Shown one piece after another: positions 26,727-34,851 of a DNA stretch of 64,000 bases (position 1 is its first letter; each line of letters starts with the position of its first letter). Source of the stretch: Gemmatimonadota bacterium (GTDB lineage: Bacteria; Gemmatimonadota; Gemmatimonadetes; Longimicrobiales; Gaopeijiaceae). Location of the stretch: the NCBI GenBank assembly GCA_041390105.1, contig JAWKQO010000004.1, positions 464,111 through 528,110 of the forward strand. Reading direction: 5' to 3'. The notes under the pieces are model-generated. The model saw only the letters and a list, made by a program, of their open reading frames with translations. It was not told the origin of the DNA and made no database searches. The translations under genes and the position numbers were made by a program.

Positions 26727-27664
26727 GTCCGCTCCTCCCAGTTCTGCACGCTGCCGTCCTCCAGCAGGCGTCGCGCGCCGTTGGGAGCCCACCAGCGGCC
26801 GTCCCACTCCGCGTGCGTGTCCTCGTCCAGCAGCACACACACCGACGGCGCGAAGCGGCGCGCGATGCGCTGCACCCGGTCGGCATCCCCGAGGCGGATG
26901 CGCCGGCCTGCGTGCGGCAGGGCCACCACGCCGGGAAACAGCCCCAGTCCGGCTTCGGAGAGTTCCGGATGGCCCAGCCCCTGCGGCGGCGAATCGTGGA
27001 AGAGCACGATCTCCGAAGACAGCGCCATGGCGCCGCCCGAGGCGGCCAGGATCAGCTTCCCCGCGAGCAGTTCCTCCATCCCGAACAAGCGCAGGCGATT
27101 GAGCAGGATGGGAACGTGACCGCCTTCGACCAGGACGGCTCCCACGCCATCCAGGATGCGGGCCAGATCCGCCACCTCGCGCCGCACGCTCACGCGATGG
27201 AGCGGCTGGAAGCGCGCATTGTACTCCGCGCGGATCTCCGCGACCCTGTCCGCGTTGTGACGGTCCAACTCGCGCACCTGCGCCAGGGCGTGATCGCGTT
27301 CCCCAGCCAGCACCACTTCGTCCCCGGTGAGAGTGCGGATCTGGATCCAGGCATCCATGACCCGGGCCAGGCGCACGTTGTAGGCGCGGCGCAGGAAGCG
27401 CACGCGGAACTGCATCTCGCGATGAGCCTCGGCCAGGTCAGGCTCGCGTTCCCACACGCGCAGGGCGCGTTGATAGAGCCTCAGGTCACGGGCCCGGTCC
27501 CCCAGCCGGGTTCGCAGTCGGGCTCCGTCGGCCTCGCCCTCCTGCCACCCGGCGGTCACGGTGGCCACCTCTCCCCGCACCCCGAAGGCGTCGAGCCAAC
27601 GGCCCAGGCTGGGCCGCTCGTCCTGCGGGCCCAGCAACACGACGTGGGCGGCTTTGGGTCTCAA
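26723..27664 (-). CDS. Peptidase S51 / cyanophycinase-like protein
   Basis: This 313-residue protein has a helical, Arg-rich middle (about 60-160) and a C-terminal type-1-glutamine-amidotransferase-like fold resembling peptidase S51. The sequence VEGGHVPILLNRL, ILAASGGAMALS (candidate nucleophile Ser), GLGLFPGVVALPHAGRRIRL and CVLLDEDTHAEW follows the order of cyanophycinase and PepE, including the DEDT strand. Cyanophycinases cut beta-Asp-Arg isopeptide bonds and PepE cuts Asp dipeptides, so cleavage of an unusual amide made by the ligases is plausible. The start is a TTG at 27662-27664 overlapping the stop of ligase A (TTGA). The normal SAG nucleophile motif reads SGG here. Confidence 0.75.
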   Translation of the reverse strand: MRPKAAHVVLLGPQDERPSLGRWLDAFGVRGEVATVTAGWQEGEADGARLRTRLGDRARDLRLYQRALRVWEREPDLAEAHREMQFRVRFLRRAYNVRLARVMDAWIQIRTLTGDEVVLAGERDHALAQVRELDRHNADRVAEIRAEYNARFQPLHRVSVRREVADLARILDGVGAVLVEGGHVPILLNRLRLFGMEELLAGKLILAASGGAMALSSEIVLFHDSPPQGLGHPELSEAGLGLFPGVVALPHAGRRIRLGDADRVQRIARRFAPSVCVLLDEDTHAEWDGRWWAPNGARRLLEDGSVQNWEERT

Positions 27665-28884
27665 CGCGCACGCACCTTCACGGTCTCCCCGACCGTGTTC
27701 AACATGGAGCGCAGCTCGTCGTAGTCGGGATGACGCATGCGGATCCAGGCATTGGCCATGTATCCCGCGGAGACGGGCTGCGTGGGCGTCCCCTCCGGCG
27801 GCAGGTGTACATCGAGGATCCACTCCCCGAATCGGCGCTCGATCTCGTTCAGTCCGTCGTAGCCGGCGATGGTGCCGTCCCGCTCCGGGCGGAGCGCGAT
27901 CATGCCCGCGGCGTACCGCCTGGAAGCGCGACTGAGCGTACGGCCGTGCGTCACGGCCATCGCCCACTCCTTGTAGATGTCGAGGTCGTTGGCAGCCGCG
28001 TAGAGGTCCCAGGCGCGCACCCCGGGGGGACGGCATCCGATCTCCGAGAACACCAGGCCCTTCGAGCCAGCGAACCACTCCATGTGTGTGGCGGAGGTTT
28101 CGATCCCCAACAGCCGGATCACCTTGCGCCCCATCTCCAGGATCTCCTGATAGGCCGGAGCGGTCTCGACGCGGTTGGTGGTCACGAACTGCGGAGAGAT
28201 CCAGCGCGTGCGCATGGCTTCGAGCACGTTCGGGTAGTAGTGGGTGATGAACTCGTGTGCGACCGAGCCCCCGATCGTGATCGTGTCGTAGAAGCCTTCG
28301 TGTCCGTCGATGAACTCCTCCACGGCCACGTCCGCGCCCCTCCCCACCCCGGTCTCCTCCAGCACCCGCTCCAGGCCTTCGGCGTCGTCGGCGCGGTAGG
28401 TACCGGATGCTCCCGCCGCGGCGCGGGGCTTGAGGATCAGGGGAAACCCGACCTCTTCGGCGAAGGCACGCACTTCGTCCGCCGAGGTCGTCCCGATGGA
28501 GGCCGCACAGCGGACCCCACCCTCGCGCAGCACCTCCTTCATGGCGGGCTTGTCCCGACACAACCAAGCCGTGCGCACCGAGGTCCCAGGGATCCCACAC
28601 GCTTCGCGGACCTGTGCCGCAGCCAGCACGTGTGCCTCCACGGTCGTCTCCAGCCGGTCCACCGGGAGCCGCCCCTGGATCCATTGGACGACCTGCAGAA
28701 GGCGCCCCTGGTCCACGACCGAGGGAACCTGCTCGTAGTGGATCATCCAGCGCCGGAGCTCGTCGTCCAGCGCCTCTTTGGGAGACTCGCCCACACCGGT
28801 GACCATCGCCCCCACGGCATGGAGCGCGCGGACGAATTCCCGTTGGTTCTTCGGGAAGGAGGGTTCGATGAAGACGACGTGCAT
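27661..28884 (-). CDS. ATP-grasp ligase A
   Basis: This 407-residue protein is one of three paralogues in the locus (with 31261-32490 and 32487-33704). It has an N-terminal Rossmann-like pre-domain (MHVVFIEPSFPKNQREF), the block LCRDKPAMKEVLREGGV, the lid GFPLILKPRAAAGASGTYRA and the Mg-site block THMEWFAGSKGLVFSEIGCRPPG. This is the biotin-carboxylase/carbamoyl-phosphate-synthase style of ATP-grasp. The ATG at 28882-28884 begins the conserved strand; a TTG 24 bases upstream is less convincing. It lies 42 bases after the sulfatase-family gene and overlaps the S51-like gene by four bases. Substrates are unknown. Confidence 0.87.
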   Translation of the reverse strand: MHVVFIEPSFPKNQREFVRALHAVGAMVTGVGESPKEALDDELRRWMIHYEQVPSVVDQGRLLQVVQWIQGRLPVDRLETTVEAHVLAAAQVREACGIPGTSVRTAWLCRDKPAMKEVLREGGVRCAASIGTTSADEVRAFAEEVGFPLILKPRAAAGASGTYRADDAEGLERVLEETGVGRGADVAVEEFIDGHEGFYDTITIGGSVAHEFITHYYPNVLEAMRTRWISPQFVTTNRVETAPAYQEILEMGRKVIRLLGIETSATHMEWFAGSKGLVFSEIGCRPPGVRAWDLYAAANDLDIYKEWAMAVTHGRTLSRASRRYAAGMIALRPERDGTIAGYDGLNEIERRFGEWILDVHLPPEGTPTQPVSAGYMANAWIRMRHPDYDELRSMLNTVGETVKVRAR

Positions 28885-28926
28885 AGGGAGGCCAGTATAG
28901 GCTACCAAGCCTCGGCGCGGCAGGCT

Positions 28927-31134
28927 TCAGGGAGAAAGGGCCGCTTCCCGGAGGGCGGCCCGCATGCGCCGGAGGACCGGGAGGTGCTCCGGATCGGCGG
29001 CCAGGTTCCGCTCCTGTTCCGGATCCGCGACCGTATCGAACAGCTCCTCCACCGCGTCGCCGTTCCGGATGTAGTGCCAACGCCCCTGGACCACCGCCCG
29101 CAGAGGTCCCCGGGCCAGGGGGCCCGGGTGCTCCTGGAAGCCGGAGATGTCCACCTGGGCGAAGGCCGTCGCCCGCTCGAACGGCGTCGGTCCTTCCGCG
29201 TCCGGCGCGGCGGGCTCCCAAAGGGGCCGCAGGGAGGGGGCCGGGAACGGGTGGCGATCCCCCACGCCGGCCAGCTCGATCAGCGTGCTCGGCAGGGAAC
29301 GGAGCGACGCCGCCGCCGGCGTGCGCTGGCCCTCGGGGACCCGGCCGGGCCAGGAGATCAGCAGCGGCACGCGCACCAGCTCGGAGTAGAGGCTGTTGGA
29401 GTGGCCGCTCAACCCGTGCTCCGAGAACTGCTCGCCGTGGTCGGAGGTGATCACCACGATCGTGTTCTCCAGCGCTCCGCGGGCCTCGAGCTCGTTCAGC
29501 AGCCGTCCGATCTGCCCGTCCATGTAGGCGATGCCGCTCTCGTACGCGTCGATGGCCCTCCAGGCCGCCGGCGAGGGACTGACCCGGCGGTCGGGCCGTC
29601 GGCCAGCGACGGTCTCATACGGGCGCTCCGGGGGGAAGGTCTCGCCCTCCGGAAAGTTCTCGTACGCGGAATGGGCATCCTAGTAGTTCAAGAAAGCGAA
29701 CCAGGGGCGACCCTCCAGATCGTCCACCCAGTCCAGGAGCTCTCCGTTGACGGAAGCTGCGAATTTGCGGCTCGGGGACACCCAGCGACGGCGGATGGGC
29801 AGCACCTGTCCCAGCCGACGCAGCGCCACCGATGCCCGCAGCATGCGCGCCGGCTTCAACTCGTAGTCCCGGTAGGTGCCGAAGCCTCGGTCGAGTCCGG
29901 ACGCACGGGTCGTGTAGGCATAGTTGGCCACGAACCCACCCGTGGCCCACCCCCGCTCGGAGAGGTATTCCGCCAGCGTGGGAAACCGGGCGTCCAGCGG
30001 CGTCTCCCAGTTGGCGGAGAGCTCGAACGGCGTGCGGCCGGTGAAGAGGCTCGCGTGCGAAGGCAGCGTCCAGGGCGCGGACGCGATCGCCTGGTCGAAC
30101 ACCAGCGAGCGCCTGGCCAACCCCTCGAGGTGCGGCGTGGTGGGGCGCGCGTAGCCGTAGAGGCTGAGGCTGCGCTGCCGGACCGTATCCAGCACGATCA
30201 GGAGGATGTTGGGAGCGCCCGCCGGCGCGGCGGGCAGGGCCGCCAGCGACGCCGCCATCCGACGCTCCTGCAGCGTGTGCTGGACGACGAACGCGGTGAG
30301 CACGGTTGCGACCACGAAGGGCCAGGACCGCCGCACCAGGCTCCGGAAGCCCGGGTGATCCCGTGCGGCGATGCGCCCCAGTTGGGCCCCGAAGCCCAGG
30401 CACAGCACGAAGGTGGCGAGGGGGTGCAGGCCCAGCCGCAGTCGCGAGAGTGCCGACCAGATGCCGATGGTCGCGGTCATCACGATCACGGTGCGAAGCG
30501 ACAGCCGGCGGGGCCGTCCACCGACCAGAAGCAGCAACAGCCCCACGCAGACGGCGAAGAAGCCCGCCTGGATGGTCGGGGACAGCCAAAGTGTGTCCGA
30601 GTCGGAGCCGGAGGAAAAGACCCCGTCCGCCCGGATGCGAACCCACCAGAGCCCGGCCTCCAGGAGCCCCAGCACCGCCCCCATCCAGAGCGCGTTCGCG
30701 AGCGCCGAGGCGCTGCTGAGCGCCGGCTCGGCCCGGAAGACGCGGTCCCGCGCCTCGCGCGCCCGCTGGGGATGCAGCCAGGCCCACCAGGCCGACACGA
30801 CCACGCTCGTCCCCAGCACGGCGGCGCCGATCGCGAATCGGAGCCACAGGGAGAGGTAGTGCTCGACCGGGAACTCGGCCTGACCGCTGATGAGGCCATT
30901 CAGCACGGGGAGGCTCTCGCCGGCGTACGCCTGCCGGATGAGCCAGGGAACGAGGCCGAACAAGGCCCCCGCCCACCCCGACAGGAGGGCCAAGACAAGC
31001 CCCGGCCGGCCACGCCGGGTCGCAGCCGGAGGTGGCGGTTCGCCGTGACCTGGCGGACCAGAAGGGGCAAAGGGCGGGCGAAGCGGACCCCGTACGGAGG
31101 TACGCCTATGGGACCGCGAGCGGGGCAGGACCAT
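28927..31134 (-). pseudogene. Membrane sulfatase-family enzyme split by in-frame amber codon
   Basis: The frame runs from ATG 31132-31134, through seven hydrophobic segments, into a sulfatase/alkaline-phosphatase-superfamily domain (NILLIVLDTVRQRSLSLYGY, APWTLPSHASLFTGR). It is then stopped by TAG at 29680-29682 inside FLNY*DAH. The same frame continues without any other break for 250 codons (DAHSAYENF, then VVITSDHGEQFSEHGLSGHS with metal ligands) to 28927, giving a full 735-codon gene if the TAG is ignored. FLNY-x-DAH is a family motif where x is usually aromatic, so a TAC-to-TAG change explains it. The nucleophile position is Thr, not Cys/Ser, which argues for a phosphate-type hydrolase or transferase. 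It is a recent pseudogene or a sequence error. Confidence 0.85.
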
Positions 31135-31260
31135 GAAACCGAACTCGTAGGACCCCGACGGTCCTCCCTGGAAGGTGGGGCCCTCCCCTCGGGGCCACAA
31201 GCTGGCGGCCTCCGGAACCGGCTTGGCCCGGACCGGCGGGACGGCGATACTCCTTGCGCC
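31135..31260. promoter_or_regulatory. Divergent promoter region of ATP-grasp cluster
   Basis: These 126 bases separate the minus-strand operon (sulfatase-family gene onward) from the plus-strand ligases C and D, so both promoters should lie here. I see G+C-rich sequence with short inverted repeats around 31179-31197 but no clear operator or -10/-35 pair. The assignment rests only on gene orientation. Confidence 0.45.
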
Positions 31261-32490
31261 ATGCGGAACGTCATCTTCGTAGCCCCCTTCTTCGCGGAGA
31301 CCACTCTCCGCTTCCTGGACGCCGTCGCCGCCCTCCCGGGGGTGCGTACGGGGCTGGTTTCCCAGGATCCCCTGGACCGGGTCCCGGAGGGGCTGCGCGC
31401 GCGCCTGGACGCGCACTACCGGGTGAGCGATGGCCTCGTTGCCTCATCCATCCTCGAGGGGGTCGACGCCATCCGGGGACGTTGGGGCTCCCTGGACCGG
31501 GTGGTGGGGGCCCTGGAGGAGCTGCAGGTGCCGTTGGCCGAGATCCGCGATCACCTGGAGCTTCCGGGCATGCGGGCGGAGGCCGCGCGCAACTTCAGGG
31601 ACAAGGCGCGCATGAAAGAGGTGCTGCGCGCGGCCGGACTGCCCTGCGCTCGCCACGGACTCGCCCACACCGCCGATCAGGCCCGCGAAGAGGCCCGCCA
31701 CCTGGGGTTCCCTCTGATCGTCAAGCCACCGGCGGGGTCCGGGGCGCGCAGCACGTTCCGGATCGAGACACCCACCGACCTCGACGCCTGCCTGCGGGCG
31801 ATGCCGCCCTCGCCCGAGAGACCCGCCCTACTGGAGGAGTTCGTGGTGGGCGAGGAGCACTCCTTCGACAGTGTCGCGGTCGGGGGCCACATCGTGTGGC
31901 ATTCGATCAACCACTACCTGCCCTCGCCGTTGGAGGTGCTGCGCGAGCCCTGGATCCAATGGAGCGTGCTTCTTCCCCGCGAAGTCGACGACGCGCGCTA
32001 CGACGGCATCCGCCAGGTGGCGGGAGGCGCGCTGGCCGCGCTCGGCATGGATACGGGGATGAGCCACATGGAGTGGTTCCGACGCCCCGACGGAAGCGTC
32101 GCCATCTCGGAGGTCGGTGCCCGCCCCCCCGGCGCCCGGTTCGTGAACCTGATCTCGCACGCGCACGACTTCGATCTGTTCGCCGCCTGGGCGCGGCTCG
32201 TGGTCTTCGGCCAGTTCCAGCCCCCCGAACGCAAGTACGCGGCCGGGGTCGCCTACCTGCGCGCCCAGGGCTCGGGCGTGCGCATCGCGCGGGTGCGAGG
32301 CCTCGACCGGATCCAGGACGCAATCGGGCCGATCATCCGCGAGGCTCGCCTGCCGCAACCAGGCCAGAAGGCCTCAGGCACCTACGAGGGCGAAGGCTAC
32401 ATCCTCGTCCGGCACCCGGAGACCCAGGTGGTCAAAGACGCGCTCTCCCGGATCATCTCCCAGGTCCGGGTCGAGGTGGAGGCCGCATGA
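31261..32490 (+). CDS. ATP-grasp ligase C
   Basis: This 409-residue paralogue of ligases A and D begins with MRNVIFVAPFFAETTLRF, the same pre-domain strand. The core shows NFRDKARMKEVLRAAGLPC, GFPLIVKPPAGSGARSTFRI, LEEFVVGEEHSFDSVAV and SHMEWFRRPDGSVAISEVGARPPGARF with the Mg-binding Glu residues. It should be a cytosolic carboxylate-amine (or carboxylate-thiol/hydroxyl) ligase. ATG at 31261 is the first start after the divergent promoter gap. Its stop overlaps the start of ligase D (ATGA), so the two are probably made in equal amounts and may act in sequence or as a complex. Confidence 0.88.
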   Translation: MRNVIFVAPFFAETTLRFLDAVAALPGVRTGLVSQDPLDRVPEGLRARLDAHYRVSDGLVASSILEGVDAIRGRWGSLDRVVGALEELQVPLAEIRDHLELPGMRAEAARNFRDKARMKEVLRAAGLPCARHGLAHTADQAREEARHLGFPLIVKPPAGSGARSTFRIETPTDLDACLRAMPPSPERPALLEEFVVGEEHSFDSVAVGGHIVWHSINHYLPSPLEVLREPWIQWSVLLPREVDDARYDGIRQVAGGALAALGMDTGMSHMEWFRRPDGSVAISEVGARPPGARFVNLISHAHDFDLFAAWARLVVFGQFQPPERKYAAGVAYLRAQGSGVRIARVRGLDRIQDAIGPIIREARLPQPGQKASGTYEGEGYILVRHPETQVVKDALSRIISQVRVEVEAA

Positions 32491-33704
32491 ACGTCCTCAT
32501 GATCTCCCCGGGGTTCCCCAACGAGATGCAGTTCTTCACGCGCGGGCTGGCGCGTGTGGGCGCCCAGGTCATCGGTCTCGGGGACCAGTCCGAGTCCGCC
32601 CTGCCCGAGAACGCGCGCGCGAGTCTGGCGGCCTATGTGCAGGTCCGCTCGTTCACCGACGAGGCCGCGGTCCTGGATCAGGTGGCCGAGATCGCCCGCC
32701 GTGCCCGCATCGATCGGGTGGAGTGTCTCTGGGAACCGTACCTGATCCTCGCTGCACGCATCCGCGAGATGCTCGGACTGCCGGGGCTCACGGTCGAACA
32801 GACCATCCCTTTCCGCGACAAAGAGATCATGAAGCGCGTGCTGGACCAGGCCGGGATCCGCACGCCACACCATTTCTCGGCGACCACCATCGCCGAAGTG
32901 CGCGACGCAGCCGAGCGCATCGGCTACCCGCTCATCGTGAAGCCCATCGCCGGGGCCGGTTCGGAGGCCACCTACCGCGTCGAGTCGGACGCAGAGCTGC
33001 AACGGGTGCTGCCCGCGCTGCGGTCGGTGACGGAAGTGAGCGTGGAGGAGTTCATCGAAGGCGAGGACATGACCTTCGACACCGTGTGCGTGGACGGGAA
33101 GATCCAGCACTACAACATCGGTACCTACCGTCCACGCGCGCTCCTCATGAAGGAGAACGAGTGGATCAGCCCGCAAACGATCGCGCTTCGCGACGTGGAG
33201 GCCCCGGAGCTGGAGCCGGGGCGGATCATGGGTCATGCCGTGCTGGAGGCTCTGGGCTTTCAGACCGGGTATACGCACATGGAGTGGTACAAGACGCCCA
33301 GCGGCGAGGCGATCTTCGGGGAAATCGGCGCCCGCTCCCCCGGCGCCCACCTGGTGGACCTGATCAACTTCGCGTCCGATACCGACACCTATACCGGGTG
33401 GGCGGAAGCGATCGTGCACGGGCGCTGGACGCAGCCGGTCGAGCGTCGCTACAACGCGGCCTGGATCTTCAAGCGGGCGGTGGGCCAGGGACGCATCCAA
33501 CGCTACGAGGGACTGGAGCCCCTCATGGCCGAGATCGGACAGCATGTCTGTGTGCTGGACCTCAACCCCATCGGTCAGCCGCGCAACGACTGGCGCAAGG
33601 TGCTCAAAGGCGACGGCATGGTGATCCTGCGCCATCCCGACCTGGAGACCACCCTTCACATGGCCGATATGGTGGGCACGCGGCTCCAGATCGTGGCGGG
33701 CTAG
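32487..33704 (+). CDS. ATP-grasp ligase D
   Basis: This 405-residue protein shares the layout of ligases A and C: MNVLMISPGFPNEMQFF pre-domain, PFRDKEIMKRVLDQAGIRTP, GYPLIVKPIAGAGSEATYRV lid, VEEFIEGEDMTFDTVCVDG, and YTHMEWYKTPSGEAIFGEIG with ARSPGAHLVDL. The catalytic residues expected for ATP and Mg binding look intact. The start overlaps the stop of ligase C by four bases. Having two coupled copies here and a third in the divergent operon suggests successive additions to one product. The next gene, 33729-34685, is 24 bases downstream and may be co-transcribed. Confidence 0.88.
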   Translation: MNVLMISPGFPNEMQFFTRGLARVGAQVIGLGDQSESALPENARASLAAYVQVRSFTDEAAVLDQVAEIARRARIDRVECLWEPYLILAARIREMLGLPGLTVEQTIPFRDKEIMKRVLDQAGIRTPHHFSATTIAEVRDAAERIGYPLIVKPIAGAGSEATYRVESDAELQRVLPALRSVTEVSVEEFIEGEDMTFDTVCVDGKIQHYNIGTYRPRALLMKENEWISPQTIALRDVEAPELEPGRIMGHAVLEALGFQTGYTHMEWYKTPSGEAIFGEIGARSPGAHLVDLINFASDTDTYTGWAEAIVHGRWTQPVERRYNAAWIFKRAVGQGRIQRYEGLEPLMAEIGQHVCVLDLNPIGQPRNDWRKVLKGDGMVILRHPDLETTLHMADMVGTRLQIVAG

Positions 33705-33728
33705 CGGCCACGTTCCGCGAGAGGTGCG

Positions 33729-34685
33729 ATGCACTGGACGAGGCGACACCGAGGAGGCCGCACCACCTGGACCTTCGTACGTGCCGCCACTGCGACCGCG
33801 CTGGTCGTGCTGTCGATCTTGCCGCGCACCACGGACGGACTCCTGGCGCAGGCGCCCACCTCTGGATCCTGCTTCGACGTGGAGCTGGGTGACTGGGCGC
33901 CAGTCGAGCAGGTGCCCAGCGATCCGCGTCTGCCGACCCGCCGCCCCGACCTGACCGGCGACTCCGTCATCTACAGCGTGCCCAGGCGCGTGCGCTTCGA
34001 TGCGGACTCGTTTGCCTGGGGAGAGCCCGGGGGCCGCCGGCTGCGCACTCCCGAGCACGTGTTGCCGGTTCCGCATAGATGGACGGGCTGGTGGGTCCGT
34101 GGGGACACGCTCCAGCTGACCGTCTCCACCGGCTTTGCTGGAACCAGCGCGACGCTGCTGGGCGACGGGTCAGACTGGACGGGTACGCTGAGGACGTTCA
34201 GTGACGTGGGCAACCTCCAACGTTGGACGCGCGCCCTGCGTCTGGCACCTGTGGGGTGCGACGCACCGACCGACCAACCTGCGGCGCTGGAGGCGCCGCT
34301 GCCTCGTGAGATCCTGCTCGAGGATGGAACGGTGCTACAGCTGGGCGCGCCCATCCCGGAGGGGCTAGCGACCAGCGAGCGCCGCGACGGCCGCTCCTTT
34401 CTGGTGCACGCCGCCGTGATCGGTCCCTTCGCGGGTGCGGACTCGGTGGTCGTGGAGCGATCCCACTCCGACGACGTCGTGGCGAGCATCCGTCTCGAGT
34501 ACACCGAGGGGCCTGGTTCCGACGCGCTCGTGGAGATCGTCACCCGCTTGTCGGACGGGCGGGGGCCGTTGTCCCGCGCGTACGGATCGGCGTTCTGGTA
34601 TGGACGCAGCGGGCACGTAATGGTGTCGGAGGGTCGAAACGGTGCGGTCCGCGTGATCCTGCGCGATCCGCGGTCGACCCGCTGA
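33729..34685 (+). CDS. Exported protein of unknown function
   Basis: This 318-residue protein has a basic N-terminus and a hydrophobic signal segment (AATATALVVLSILP) followed by a probable cleavage region ending LLAQ. The mature part has about two beta-rich halves (to about residue 180 and from about 185 on) with two Cys residues, SGSCFDVELGDWAP and APVGCDAP, that may form a disulfide. I do not recognise the family. GAGAGGTG precedes the ATG. It lies 24 bases after ligase D, so it could be the last gene of that operon; no motif ties it to ligation chemistry. Confidence 0.65.
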   Translation: MHWTRRHRGGRTTWTFVRAATATALVVLSILPRTTDGLLAQAPTSGSCFDVELGDWAPVEQVPSDPRLPTRRPDLTGDSVIYSVPRRVRFDADSFAWGEPGGRRLRTPEHVLPVPHRWTGWWVRGDTLQLTVSTGFAGTSATLLGDGSDWTGTLRTFSDVGNLQRWTRALRLAPVGCDAPTDQPAALEAPLPREILLEDGTVLQLGAPIPEGLATSERRDGRSFLVHAAVIGPFAGADSVVVERSHSDDVVASIRLEYTEGPGSDALVEIVTRLSDGRGPLSRAYGSAFWYGRSGHVMVSEGRNGAVRVILRDPRSTR

Positions 34686-34851
34686 CGCAACGCCTCGACG
34701 GCCCACAGTTCGCGCCTCCATCGCCTCGGTGGCGGCGGGTCGCCCGGGGCCGCTACGCCGGACGGCCACTCGCGGGACTTTCCCGACTGGCCCTCGCTGC
34801 GGCTCCGTGGTCTCGTCCAACGTGGTGCATCCCCTTGGACGGAGAACCCCG

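Noticed and set aside
29680..29682. TAG as a pyrrolysine or programmed read-through codon
   Set aside because: No pyrrolysine genes are in view, no special structure follows the codon, and the motif position is normally aromatic; mutation or error is simpler.
27730..32490. A very long open frame on the plus strand across the ATP-grasp cluster
   Set aside because: Most of it lies antisense to well-supported minus-strand genes with clear motifs and is a by-product of high G+C; only its last part (31261 on) is the real ligase C.
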